Shown: positions 56,250-64,000 of the stretch, piece by piece
Layout of the letters: every line of letters starts with the position of its first letter
Position numbering within the stretch: position 1 is the first letter of the stretch
Source of the DNA: CAZSSM01 sp964609385
Lineage (GTDB): Bacteria; Planctomycetota; Planctomycetia; Isosphaerales; Isosphaeraceae
Direction: 5' to 3'
DNA: 64,000 nt
Assembly (NCBI GenBank): GCA_964609385.1
Contig: CAZSSM010000021.1
Coordinates: 22,551 to 86,550 of the forward strand
Made by a program: the position numbers and the translations under genes
Notes under the pieces: generated by a model
The model's input: only the letters and a program-made list of their open reading frames with translations
Told to the model about the DNA's origin: nothing
Database searches by the model: none

Positions 56250-56867
56250 ATGACGAACTCACAGCGCTGGGAGGCCGACCGATCGGCCGGTTGGCACTGG
56301 TCCCATTTCTATTTGGGTCTCCGTCTGATCGCGCGCGATCGGCTTGAGCGGTGCGATGCACGGCAAATCCGCGTCGTCGACGAGAGCGAAGACATCGCAC
56401 TGTCGACTCTGAACAGTTTCTTTCGGAGGCTCGACGAATCAAGCTTCCCCGACCTCTCAACCGAGCGGAATTATTGGTGTGTCCTCCGGACCATCCTGAA
56501 ACGGAAGGTCCAGAACCGGGTCGACGAGCAGCTCACGATGAAGCGGGGAGGGAGGATCCCCCATGTTTCGTTAACAACGCCCGCCGATTCGGTCGATCAC
56601 TCCCGAAATGACCCGATGATCCCGGTCGCTGATCGGAGCACGCCGTCGTGCGCGGATCAACTGATCTTCGAGGAAATCCTCGACGCGATCCCGTGTGAGA
56701 TGCTCCGGCGCGTCATCGAACTCAAGCTCGATGGCCACACTCATGAAGCGATCGTCAAAGACATCGGCAAGAGCCCGCGGATGATCTCGGTCTATCTCGA
56801 CCGCATCTGCAAGATCCTCAGCAAAGCCGACCTTGCCTCGGTTGCGTCATCACGGGAATCCTCATGA
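56250..56867 (+). CDS. ECF-type sigma factor
   Basis: 205 residues from ATG 56250 (GAGGG upstream). Region 2 elements (FFRRLDESSFPDLSTERNYWCVLRTILKRKVQNRVD, in part: ERNYWCVLRTILKRKVQ) and region 4 (FEEILDAIPCEMLRRVIELKLDGHTHEAIVKDIGKSPRMI, in part: DGHTHEAIVKDIGKSPRMI) fit a planctomycete ECF factor; region 3 is missing as expected. Residues between are a variable linker. It overlaps the next gene by ATGA, so the pair is translated together. The neighbour is kinase-like, as in ECF groups linked to Ser/Thr kinases, and no anti-sigma gene is visible. Confidence 0.75.
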   Translation: MTNSQRWEADRSAGWHWSHFYLGLRLIARDRLERCDARQIRVVDESEDIALSTLNSFFRRLDESSFPDLSTERNYWCVLRTILKRKVQNRVDEQLTMKRGGRIPHVSLTTPADSVDHSRNDPMIPVADRSTPSCADQLIFEEILDAIPCEMLRRVIELKLDGHTHEAIVKDIGKSPRMISVYLDRICKILSKADLASVASSRESS

Positions 56868-58144
56868 CCGAGCAGTTCCCGGGTTCGGTTGACCGGCCAC
56901 CCTTAGAGGATTTGCTCAAACTCTGCGAGCAATTCAATGCGGAGCTGGAAGCTGGGAACCACCCGCGCATCGAGACCTTCCTGAAGCGGTCTGACCCGGC
57001 CGAACGGGATGATCTGCTTCGGTATTTAATTGCGCTGGAAGTCGGTTGGAATCAATCGGCCGGGCACACCCCCCGAGCCGAGCCGTATCGGTCTCGGTTC
57101 CCAAAGCACCTGACGATTGTCGAGGACGTCTTCAGTGGTCGGGACAGGGAGATCTGGAAACGCTGGAGTGAGTCGGAAGACAAGCCGGCATGGCCGACAG
57201 CCCAAGTCTTTCGTCCCCATCTGCTCCAACGTCTCCGCCAGCGCTCTCGAACGCCGCTCCGACTCCACGAGCGTCAAACCAAGCAGGCCAATCCGGTCGA
57301 CGATACATCTGATCCAACCATAAGTGGGTCAGCGATCCAGTCGATTGTGACCCGACATCAAACTCGAAACGGAGTTCAGACCTTCGGGACCTTCGTCGAT
57401 CGGGTGTATCGCGAAGGACTCCGAGACCACACGCGACGCGAGATGATCGCTCGGCTTATCGATATTTGTCGAGAAGTCGCGCAGCAGCATCAGATTGGGC
57501 AGACACACGGGGCGATCCACCCCGACGCGATCGTCCTACAGCCCGGATCGCACGCCTACCTGACCGGTTGGAATTTCCCGACCGGTTCCGAACTGCCTGT
57601 GACCCTCGATCAGTCGTCCGATCCACGCCCAGCAACGGCATCCATGGCGTCTCCTAACCTGGAGACGACCGAGCAGGACCGAAAGAAGTGGGAGAAGCGG
57701 GATCGGGAATGCTTGGCAGCATTGCTCATCTTCACTCAGCGGGGCCACTGGGTCGAACCCGAGCAGTTCAAGTCGGCCACGATATCCGATAGGGGTGATT
57801 CGGGCACACTCGACGACGAGTACGAGCAGGATGGATTGCTCCGACTCGGATATCGGGTCCTCAGTCTCGAGACCGACCAATCGATCGAGTCGGTCGAAGA
57901 CCTGATCCAACAACTTCGAGATTGGCTGGATCGCCAGGAACACCGACGAATCCAGGATGATAACCGAACCGACGAATCCCCTTGGAATCGTCCGGTTTCA
58001 GAACGACCTGTCCTGGTCATTGCCCTGATTGTGCTCGTCCACTTAAGCATCGCGATCTTATGGTCGACCCTCGAGAATCATTTCTACGGCAGCTCAAAGG
58101 TTGGGCTGAATCAGCACGACCTCAATCACCCATCCCATGAATAA
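56864..58144 (+). CDS. Membrane-anchored pseudokinase
   Basis: 426 residues, start ATG in the overlap. The N-terminal 90 residues match the leader of planctomycete Ser/Thr kinases (EAGNHPRIETFLKRSDPAERDDLL, in part: NHPRIETFLK; RAEPYRSRFP). A kinase-like C-lobe follows: the catalytic loop reads HGAIHPDAIVLQ (215-226) where HRDLKPxN is normal, and LTGWN (233-237) sits at the DFG place. The Asp and both key motifs are missing, and no glycine-rich loop or Lys is seen, so it should be catalytically dead. A membrane helix is near 383-403. It probably senses an external signal and binds the sigma factor. Confidence 0.7.
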   Translation: MTEQFPGSVDRPPLEDLLKLCEQFNAELEAGNHPRIETFLKRSDPAERDDLLRYLIALEVGWNQSAGHTPRAEPYRSRFPKHLTIVEDVFSGRDREIWKRWSESEDKPAWPTAQVFRPHLLQRLRQRSRTPLRLHERQTKQANPVDDTSDPTISGSAIQSIVTRHQTRNGVQTFGTFVDRVYREGLRDHTRREMIARLIDICREVAQQHQIGQTHGAIHPDAIVLQPGSHAYLTGWNFPTGSELPVTLDQSSDPRPATASMASPNLETTEQDRKKWEKRDRECLAALLIFTQRGHWVEPEQFKSATISDRGDSGTLDDEYEQDGLLRLGYRVLSLETDQSIESVEDLIQQLRDWLDRQEHRRIQDDNRTDESPWNRPVSERPVLVIALIVLVHLSIAILWSTLENHFYGSSKVGLNQHDLNHPSHE

Positions 58145-58233
58145 AATTATCCGTCTCTCGAGGGAGGAGGTACGAGTCGGGAACCGACCGTGCCGTTGTC
58201 TCCCTAGGCGGTTTAATGACAGCGATCGAGTCG

Positions 58234-58316
58234 AAAAAAAGTAAGCCGGCCGAACCCGCAACCCGCAGGTGACCACCTCTCCCTTGGCCACCGCAAGCAA
58301 TAGGTCCGACCGGCTT
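58234..58316 (-). ncRNA. Candidate structured RNA or terminator with U-tract
   Basis: Minus strand: AAGCCGGTCGGACC (58316-58303) pairs with GGTTCGGCCGGCTT (58256-58243) over 14 pairs with two G-U pairs, enclosing a second helix (GGTGGCC with GGTCACC). The strand then reads ACTTTTTTT. This could be a small RNA with its own terminator. It does not match RNase P, SRP RNA or tRNA by eye. Confidence 0.35.
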
Positions 58317-58383
58317 GAGCCCGGGACCGATTCTGTAAGTGCTTACTTTATGAGCAAACGAACCGGTCACGACATTGAGAGAA

Positions 58384-58424
58384 AGGGCGAGCGGGGGGGT
58401 CGTGCGAGGCAACCCGCTCGCCCT
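58384..58424. other. Perfect 12-bp stem-loop
   Basis: AGGGCGAGCGGG (58384-58395) and CCCGCTCGCCCT (58413-58424) around a 17-base loop. No U-tract on either side. It may be a transcription barrier or part of an RNA. Confidence 0.4.
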
Positions 58425-58807
58425 CTGGCGGTGAACGATCAGGGGATCGTCGTCGCCGAGGGGGGGGACTCAACTGACTCCACGTTGAGTTTGGAGGATG
58501 CTCGAAAGCGCCTCCGTTGTGTCTTTCGTCACCGGACTACAAAAGCGAATCGAGTGCCAGCAGGGATGACTTCCTCACCTCCAAAAAGAGATTGGGAACA
58601 AGTCGCGCAGTAAGCCCTTGTCGAAGCTTGAGTTAGAGCCAAGATAATTCGACCAACGATTCCGGCGACTCGTACGGATCCTGCGCGAACCCTGTCTGCT
58701 GAAGAGGAATCGCTAGACTGGAGTGCCGGCTCATTGGGCGGGCTTGCTGGCGATCTGGGCTATCGTGGCCCTGCGATGACCAAGCCCGACCGATCTCCGC
58801 ACGATTC

Positions 58808-60043
58808 ATGAGCGTTTACCCAGTCAACAACGAGGAACTGGCGATGGCCGCAGACTCGCCGCTCGCGATTGCCTTGCGTGGTGCATCCGCTGCGGGATTG
58901 TCAGGCAATAGGGATGCGGCGGTCGTTCACCTGCTTCGAGACGAAGTCGGTCCCGATGGATTACCGCGGACCCTACCGATAGACCTCTGGCCCGAGCTGA
59001 TCGACCGATTGGAGCGCGAAACCAACGATCCCGAAGCAGATTGGAGCCGCCAGTCCTTGGAGTCGCTCCGTGACTGGCTCGACCTGATCGATCCGGGCCG
59101 AGGCAACGGACGGCTCGTTGATCCCGAAACGCCGATTCGACACGTTGGCGTCGATGGACGCTCGTTCTGTTCGAAGGCGATGCCGTTCGCAGGCTTTCTC
59201 GGCGACCCGGACGAGAGATCGCCCTTCGCCCTCCGGCTCGATCATCGACGGGTCGATTGCCCCGCCAGCCTGGTCTGGTCGCACCGGAATCGACCTTGGC
59301 TGGGGCCGACTTGGCAGTTCGGCCTCGAACTCCAATCAAAACTCCTGGCCGCCCCGCGCTGGCGGACTAGCGAACATGTCGACAGCTTGATTTGGCGGAT
59401 CGGAAACGCCGAGGTCGTCCGTAACAACATGCTGGCCGTCGTCCCAAACAAGAACCTGGTTGTGTGCGCCACCTGGCGCGAGTGGGGGATTCCTCGAGCG
59501 ATCAAGTCGGCTGATCCCGACAGGCCACCCGTCCCGATCACAATGCGCCTGGGATTGGGCGCAACGGTCGTCGCCGACCGATTCGCCTCCGAGTCCGGTC
59601 CTGTGGCCGAGCACGCCCTCCGACTGACGCGTTCCGATCGCTCGATCGTGCAGGCCGTCTCTCTCCAAGGAAGCCTCGCTCTGGAGGCGGGAGCGGATGG
59701 GCCGGAACTCGTCGTTCACGAGCACTCGGAGGAGCCTGGTGGTGTTGCGATCGCGTTCTCGTGGTCGTCCCCTCGACATCGATCGCCGCTCCGACGTGTC
59801 CGGGTCTCCGTCGCTGAGGCCGAGCGCCTCTGTCTCGCCTCCGAGGCTTGGGCCTGTCGCGCCAGTTGGGGACGCCAGCACCACATTGTCTATTATGGAG
59901 GAAGCGATCCCCGCCCCCCCTTGCGGAGCTTCCTCGGCTATCCGACCCGCTGTCGGATGATCCTTGCCTCAATGGATCGCCAAGGCGTCCTGGTCCCTTG
60001 GATCGCGCTTGGCCCGCTCAGCCGGTCCGACCCCGCACACTGA
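58808..60043 (+). CDS. Protein of unknown function
   Basis: 411 residues from ATG 58808. No family recognised. It lacks a signal peptide and membrane helices. The middle contains Trp/Arg-rich strands (SLVWSHRNRPWLGPTWQFGL, in part: RNRPWLGPTWQFG) and a Val/Arg-rich segment (VRVSVAEAERLCLAS) near the C-terminus. The end has YYGGSDPRPPLRSFLGYP. It lies 28 bases before the yggS gene and may be co-transcribed with it. Confidence 0.55.
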   Translation: MSVYPVNNEELAMAADSPLAIALRGASAAGLSGNRDAAVVHLLRDEVGPDGLPRTLPIDLWPELIDRLERETNDPEADWSRQSLESLRDWLDLIDPGRGNGRLVDPETPIRHVGVDGRSFCSKAMPFAGFLGDPDERSPFALRLDHRRVDCPASLVWSHRNRPWLGPTWQFGLELQSKLLAAPRWRTSEHVDSLIWRIGNAEVVRNNMLAVVPNKNLVVCATWREWGIPRAIKSADPDRPPVPITMRLGLGATVVADRFASESGPVAEHALRLTRSDRSIVQAVSLQGSLALEAGADGPELVVHEHSEEPGGVAIAFSWSSPRHRSPLRRVRVSVAEAERLCLASEAWACRASWGRQHHIVYYGGSDPRPPLRSFLGYPTRCRMILASMDRQGVLVPWIALGPLSRSDPAH

Positions 60044-60071
60044 GGTCTCAAGCCCTGGAGCCCGACCGCCC

Positions 60072-60812
60072 GTGACCGATCCGGCCACCACTGTCCCATC
60101 GCTCAACGCTGCACGGCTCCTGGAGAATTGGCAGGCGGTCTGTGCGCGGATCGCTCAGGCCGCTGAGACCTCGGGTCGATCCTCCAACGCGGTCCGCCTC
60201 ATCGCCGTGACCAAGCGGACCCCGCACGCGTGGTCCCGACACCTGGTCCAGTTCGGCCAGTGCGACCTCGGCGAGAACTACCCTCAGGAACTCTGGGACA
60301 AGGCGGATGCACTGAGCGATCTGCCGATGACCTGGCATCACATCGGACATTTGCAGTCGAACAAAGCGCGACGGACCCTCGAGGTGGTTACCTGGATCCA
60401 TGGCGTCGACTCGCTCAAGCTCCTCGACCGGCTGATCACCCTAGCCGCCGAACGTCCTCAGCGCCCGCTTCGCCTCCTGCTGCAGGTCAACACCTCGGGC
60501 GAGACGGCGAAGCATGGCTGGAACCCCGACGACCTGATCGCCGAAGCGGAGTCCATTGCCGAACGTGCAGAGAGGATCCCGATCGCGGGTCTGATGACGA
60601 TCGCCGGATACGGCACCGACGATGAGACGGCGCGACCCATGTTCGCCCGTCTTCGACAACTCCGCGATCAGCTCCGCCAGCGGACCGGCCTGCCCTGGAA
60701 CGAGCTGTCGATGGGCATGTCCGGCGACTTCGAGGCGGGGATCGCCGAAGGGGCCTCGATGGTCCGGGTCGGTTCGGCCCTCTTTGACGGCGTCGCTGAG
60801 GAATCGGTCTGA
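60072..60812 (+). CDS. yggS: YggS-family PLP homeostasis protein
   Basis: 246 residues from GTG 60072; the frame further left is not coding. Alanine-racemase-like PLP barrel: RLIAVTKRTPHAW has the PLP Lys48, GENYPQELWDKA, WHHIGHLQSNKAR (HLQ-x-NK), NTSGETAKHG and LSMGMSGDFEAGIAEG with the phosphate-binding MSMGMS. These proteins keep PLP available. It overlaps the DUF167 gene at its stop, the common yggS-yggU arrangement. Confidence 0.92.
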   Translation: MTDPATTVPSLNAARLLENWQAVCARIAQAAETSGRSSNAVRLIAVTKRTPHAWSRHLVQFGQCDLGENYPQELWDKADALSDLPMTWHHIGHLQSNKARRTLEVVTWIHGVDSLKLLDRLITLAAERPQRPLRLLLQVNTSGETAKHGWNPDDLIAEAESIAERAERIPIAGLMTIAGYGTDDETARPMFARLRQLRDQLRQRTGLPWNELSMGMSGDFEAGIAEGASMVRVGSALFDGVAEESV

Positions 60813-61135
60813 TGAGCGCCGATTGGTTCGCTCATGAGGTCGCGTTGACCACGCATCCGAAGGGGGTGATCTTGCCCGTGCACGCCCATCCTCATGCGCG
60901 TCGCGACGCGCTTGTCGGCGTCCACGACGGTGCCTTGAAGGTCGACGTGACCGCGCCACCCGATCGCGGGCAAGCCAACCTGGCGATCCTCAAACTCCTT
61001 GCCAAGCGACTCGAATGCCCCCGAGCCGATCTCTCGATCGCCTCCGGTGCAACGGCCCGCACCAAGCGGATCCTCGTTGAGCAGCTCGACGTCAACGCGC
61101 TTCGGTGCCGACTCGATGCGCTCTGCGATTCATGA
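60812..61135 (+). CDS. DUF167/YggU family protein
   Basis: 107 residues from ATG 60812 in a TGATG overlap with yggS. Matches the family: VHAHPHARRDALVGVHDGALKVDVTAPPDRGQAN (in part: LKVDVTAPPDRGQAN) and LSIASGATARTKRILV. Function not settled. Small, cytoplasmic, no signal. Confidence 0.87.
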   Translation: MSADWFAHEVALTTHPKGVILPVHAHPHARRDALVGVHDGALKVDVTAPPDRGQANLAILKLLAKRLECPRADLSIASGATARTKRILVEQLDVNALRCRLDALCDS

Positions 61136-61228
61136 TTACGCAAACGCTCAGATGGTCGCTTCTTGAGCGATTGCGAGGCCAATGATCCTGATCCGAACGA
61201 TCCCTCAGCCCCGAACCCCCTTGCGCCC

Positions 61229-62533
61229 ATGTCGACGCTGCCCCCTCGGATCACTCTATCTCCCCCGACGTCGCCGCTGCCGGAGGTCCGGGTCCAAGTG
61301 CCTGGGTCGAAGAGCCTGACCAACCGGGCCTTGGCCATCGCCGCCTTGGCCGAAGGCACCAGTGTCTTGACCGGCGTCCTCAACAGCGAAGATACGCGCG
61401 TCTTCGTCGAGTCGCTCCAGCGACTGGGCTTCGACCTCCGAGCCGATTTCGACGCGGCCCGGATCGAGATCGAGGGCCGTGGCGGGACGATCCCAGCCAC
61501 CGAGGCCGACCTATTCCTGGCGAACAGCGGGACGTCGCTGCGATTCCTGACCGCCTTGGTGAGCTTGGGCCGCGGTCGCTATCGCCTCGATGGCACTCAG
61601 CGGATGCGCGAGCGGCCCATTGCCGATCTGCTCGCCGCGCTCAGTCGCCTCGGTGCGTCGGCGCGCAGCGAGGCCGGCACGGGCTGTCCGCCGGTGATCG
61701 TCGACGCCGACGGTCTCGATGGCGGATACGCGGACCTCAAGGGGGACGTCTCCAGCCAGTTCCTCAGCGCCCTGCTGATGAGCTTGCCCCGGGCACGGGG
61801 ACCCAGCTCGATCATGATCGCCGGCCGATTGGTCTCGGTCCCGTATATTGCCATGACCCTCGCGGTAATGGAGGCGTTCGGCGTCCGGATCTCCAACCGC
61901 GATTACCAACGGTTCAACGTCGAGCCGGGCCGCTACCGGGCGCGGACCTACCCGATCGAACCCGACGCCTCGGCGGCCAGCTACTTCTTCGCCTCCGCCG
62001 CCGTTCTCGGCAACTCCGTCACCGTCGAGGGGTTGGGCACCGCGAGCATTCAAGGCGACATGGGGTTCGTCGATATTCTGGAGCACATGGGGTGTCGGGT
62101 CGACCGACAGGCTGATCGGACCACGGTCGTCGGTGGCCCATTGCGTGGGGTTGACGTCGACATGAACGCGATCAGCGATACGGTCATGACCCTGGCGGTG
62201 GTCGCCCTCTTTGCCGAAGAGCATACGCGGATCCGAAACGTCGGTCACATCCGTCACAAAGAAACCGATCGCATCAGTGCGGTCGCCAACGAGCTTCGTA
62301 AGCTCGGCGCGGAGGTTGACGAGCAGCCCGACGGCCTGGTCATCTTCCCACCCTCGACCCTCAAGCCCGCGTCGATCGCCACCTACAACGATCACCGGAT
62401 GGCCATGGCCTTCGCCCTGGCCGGCCTCCGCCAGGATGGTGTCGTGATCGAAGACCCTGCCTGCGTCGGCAAGACCTACCCGGGCTTTTGGACCGACTGG
62501 ACCCGGGTCAGTCCCGGCCTGAGCTGGGAATAG
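61229..62533 (+). CDS. aroA: 3-phosphoshikimate 1-carboxyvinyltransferase (EPSP synthase)
   Basis: 434 residues from ATG 61229 (a TTG further left is possible). The shikimate-pathway enzyme that joins shikimate 3-phosphate with PEP. Substrate-site motifs: PGSKSLTNRALAIAAL (Lys28, Ser29, Arg33), LANSGTSLRFLTAL (100-105), QRMRERPIADLL (RxRP type), DVSSQFLSALLM and IRHKETDRI plus DHRMAMA near the end. At the residue equal to E. coli Pro101 a Phe is found (SGTSLRF). Two-domain length is normal. Last gene of the yggS-DUF167-aroA run. Confidence 0.93.
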   Translation: MSTLPPRITLSPPTSPLPEVRVQVPGSKSLTNRALAIAALAEGTSVLTGVLNSEDTRVFVESLQRLGFDLRADFDAARIEIEGRGGTIPATEADLFLANSGTSLRFLTALVSLGRGRYRLDGTQRMRERPIADLLAALSRLGASARSEAGTGCPPVIVDADGLDGGYADLKGDVSSQFLSALLMSLPRARGPSSIMIAGRLVSVPYIAMTLAVMEAFGVRISNRDYQRFNVEPGRYRARTYPIEPDASAASYFFASAAVLGNSVTVEGLGTASIQGDMGFVDILEHMGCRVDRQADRTTVVGGPLRGVDVDMNAISDTVMTLAVVALFAEEHTRIRNVGHIRHKETDRISAVANELRKLGAEVDEQPDGLVIFPPSTLKPASIATYNDHRMAMAFALAGLRQDGVVIEDPACVGKTYPGFWTDWTRVSPGLSWE

Positions 62534-62555
62534 GGCGTCTCGATGCCGATCGGTT

Positions 62556-62864
62556 TCAGGTCGACGCCTGATGCCACCGCAGGGGCTTCGCTCCGGTCTC
62601 GCGGACGACCAGCCCCTTGGCCTCCAGATCGAGCTGGACCGTCTTGACCCACCAGCCGGACTTGGCGCCCCCAGGCCAAAGGTCCTCGGGCAGCTCCGGC
62701 TTGACCGCGTCCACCATCTCGGACTGCGTCAGCCCAGGCTCCATACTGGGCGAGACCTTGAGCAGGACCTCCCGCATCGCCAGATATTTCCGCTTGTCCA
62801 CCCTTGAGGTTGAACCCGGGACATTGACGTTTTCGACCTCGATCTTCTCAACCACGGTTGCCAT
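62556..62864 (-). CDS. DUF6958-like small protein
   Basis: 102 residues from ATG 62864 (GGAGGTGACTTG upstream, a strong site; the frame continues left without support). Contains KYLAMREVLLKVSPSMEPGL, SEMVDAVKPELPEDLWPGG and WWVKTVQLDLEAKGLVVRE, which I recall as the DUF6958 pattern, a small winged-helix-like protein of unknown role. Convergent with aroA, 22 bases apart. Confidence 0.75.
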   Translation of the reverse strand: MATVVEKIEVENVNVPGSTSRVDKRKYLAMREVLLKVSPSMEPGLTQSEMVDAVKPELPEDLWPGGAKSGWWVKTVQLDLEAKGLVVRETGAKPLRWHQAST

Positions 62865-63043
62865 CAAGTCACCTCCCCTCGACCGAGACCCCGGCTCGAC
62901 CTCATCCCCAATGACAGACATCTTGTTCTGAACAAAAGATCAGTTCAAGGGTTGCTCCTCGGCCTGTCGAGCCCGCTTTTCCGTTGGGGCCCTCGCTGCT
63001 GGGACTGAGTGGGATCGGCGTCGATCGATTCGGCCGGATCAGC

Positions 63044-63427
63044 TTATCTCTTGATGTCGTCTTGAGATGCGGCTGGCTTGGGGTTCGACAGCCGATCGTT
63101 CCGTCGTCGCCTCGCGATCGCCAGGGCCAGGACGGCCACGCAACCCAACCCGAGCCCTGCACCGATCCCCTGGATCAGTCCCAACCCGAGGCCGACCGAG
63201 ACCGGATCGAAGTTCGGCCGGTTCGCCCCATCGAAGACCTCGACGTAGTAATTCGGGATAACAATCGCCATCAGATAGCCCACGCCCGCCCCGAGGATCC
63301 CGAAGATCACTCCGAAGAGAAGGAAGATTCCCAAAATCCGCGTCAGTCGCAATTGCCCACGGTCCAGGGTTCGAACTTCCGTCTCCGGGGCCTGATAGGG
63401 ATCGCGACCTGTTTCGAAACCGTTCAT
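63044..63427 (-). CDS. Small membrane protein
   Basis: 127 residues from ATG 63427 (GGAGGTAGGGTG upstream). Two or three hydrophobic segments: RILGIFLLFGVIFGILGAGV then VSVGLGLGLIQGIGAGLGLG, ALAIARRRR. The ends are charged (RNDRL, SQDDIKR). No family recognised. Confidence 0.65.
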   Translation of the reverse strand: MNGFETGRDPYQAPETEVRTLDRGQLRLTRILGIFLLFGVIFGILGAGVGYLMAIVIPNYYVEVFDGANRPNFDPVSVGLGLGLIQGIGAGLGLGCVAVLALAIARRRRNDRLSNPKPAASQDDIKR

Positions 63428-63562
63428 CACCCTACCTCCCAGAGTTGACACCCATACGTTCCATTCAAGGGGCGTTGTTGATGCAACCGTCCCCTAATTA
63501 TTAGGTCTGATTCCAGTCCGGCTCATTTGGATACGTTCTGACAAAATCGAATACAAATAGGT

Positions 63563-64000
63563 TTATTGGTAGCGTCCCAGTCGGGATCGAATGACGATCG
63601 CGGTCGCGATCATGAGCAGCAACGGGGCGAGCAGCAGGAGGATCCCTCCGGCGGCGACGCTCTGGAAGCCGGCGTTGGGCAGCTTGGCGTAGTTGTAGAT
63701 CTCAACAGGCAGGACGGTGTAGGTGTCGCCGGGTCCGTTCGGGGTCCAGGTGATCGAGGCGGCCGCGCCGACCATCAAGAGGGGTGCTGTCTCGCCGAGG
63801 GCGCGGGCGAGCGCGAGGATGTTGCCGGTGACGATCCCCGGGATCGCCGAGGGGATTACGTGATCGCGGACGACCTGCCACTTGGTCGCGCCGAGGGCCG
63901 TGGCGGCGTCGCGGAGCGCCGTCGGCACGGCGCGGAGCGCCTCCGGCGAGGCGCTCCCGATGATCGGGAGGATGAGGGGGCGGAGCGTCAGGGCCCCGCG
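63563..64000 (-). CDS. pstA: Phosphate ABC transporter permease PstA (C-terminal part)
   Basis: The C-terminal 145 residues; the frame is open to the window edge, so the start is outside. The permease signature for contact with PstB appears as EALRAVPTALRDAATALGATKW, and IVTGNILALARALGETAPL follows with further membrane helices to the end. PstA forms the phosphate channel with PstC. Upstream genes pstC and pstS would lie further right. Confidence 0.87.
   Translation of the reverse strand, partial: RGALTLRPLILPIIGSASPEALRAVPTALRDAATALGATKWQVVRDHVIPSAIPGIVTGNILALARALGETAPLLMVGAAASITWTPNGPGDTYTVLPVEIYNYAKLPNAGFQSVAAGGILLLLAPLLLMIATAIVIRSRLGRYQ

Larger units (their letters stand above)
58145..58807. 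other. Long intergenic region with structured elements
   Basis: About 660 bases with no convincing gene on either strand. It contains a candidate structured RNA with a U-tract on the minus strand (58234-58316) and a perfect 12-bp stem-loop (58384-58424), annotated separately. Confidence 0.45.

Noticed and set aside
58234..58424. RNase P RNA, SRP RNA or tmRNA
   Set aside because: The CCGGCTTA end recalls RNase P, but none of the other conserved blocks is found on either strand.
58269..58613. Plus-strand open frame in the gap before the unknown gene
   Set aside because: Overlaps stem-loops, no ribosome binding site, Arg/Ser/Thr-rich composition.
1..64000. CRISPR array, prophage or complete IS element
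   Set aside because: No evenly spaced short repeats, no phage structural genes and no intact transposase were seen.

Overview
The window looks like a GC-rich chromosome segment of a planctomycete, probably Isosphaeraceae-like; this is inferred from gene content, not from a marker gene. Supporting signs are a CAP-domain protein with an LEPR-like N-terminal motif, a C39 peptidase joined to a DUF1573 domain, an ECF sigma factor overlapping a kinase-like gene with the planctomycete kinase N-terminal region, and many small exported or lipoprotein-like proteins with Pro/Asp-rich linkers.

Layout. 1-4.6 kb: exported proteins on the minus strand, one of them cut by an in-frame TAG. 5-6.9 kb: a phosphohexomutase. 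6.9-10.1 kb: an SDR oxidoreductase, an exported alpha/beta hydrolase and debris (SDR and IS66 fragments). 10.1-12.0 kb: three attC-like sites spaced by one-gene cassettes, an integron-type array with no integrase in the window (CALIN); its first site lies just behind the redox repressor gene rex. 13.2-24.5 kb: a tightly packed ten-gene plus-strand operon for a surface polysaccharide (glycosyltransferases, DUF362 protein, Gfo/Idh/MocA oxidoreductase, polysaccharide deacetylase, two methyltransferases, flippase). 24.9-31.2 kb: S46 peptidase, CinA, a Flp-type pilin, TruD and an RluA-like pseudouridine synthase. 31-37 kb: a dead tyrosine-phosphatase-like exported protein, two membrane glycosyltransferases and a family 9 glycosyltransferase. 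37-42.7 kb: hydrolase, FMN-binding protein, VOC protein, a methyltransferase behind thioredoxin reductase, and a primary-like sigma factor. 43-48.4 kb: a PEP-utilising-enzyme-like protein with a hydrolase, a lipoprotein, P-II, a HAD phosphatase and a receiver-like protein. 48.6-50.6 kb: an exported beta-helix protein. 51-55 kb: tRNA-Gln, tRNA-Trp, UvrC and an ABC-F ATPase. 55-58.1 kb: a metallophosphoesterase, then the ECF sigma factor and a membrane pseudokinase. 58.8-64 kb: an unknown protein, yggS-DUF167-aroA, two small genes, and the 3' end of pstA running off the edge.

How the genes work together. The 13-24 kb operon can supply activation-independent steps of polysaccharide assembly (sugar transfer, modification, export), and the phosphohexomutase at 5 kb could feed sugar phosphates into it. 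The sigma factor and pseudokinase form an obvious signalling pair. The attC array is the main accessory region. All calls are by reading; no database search was run, so family names rest on recognised motifs.
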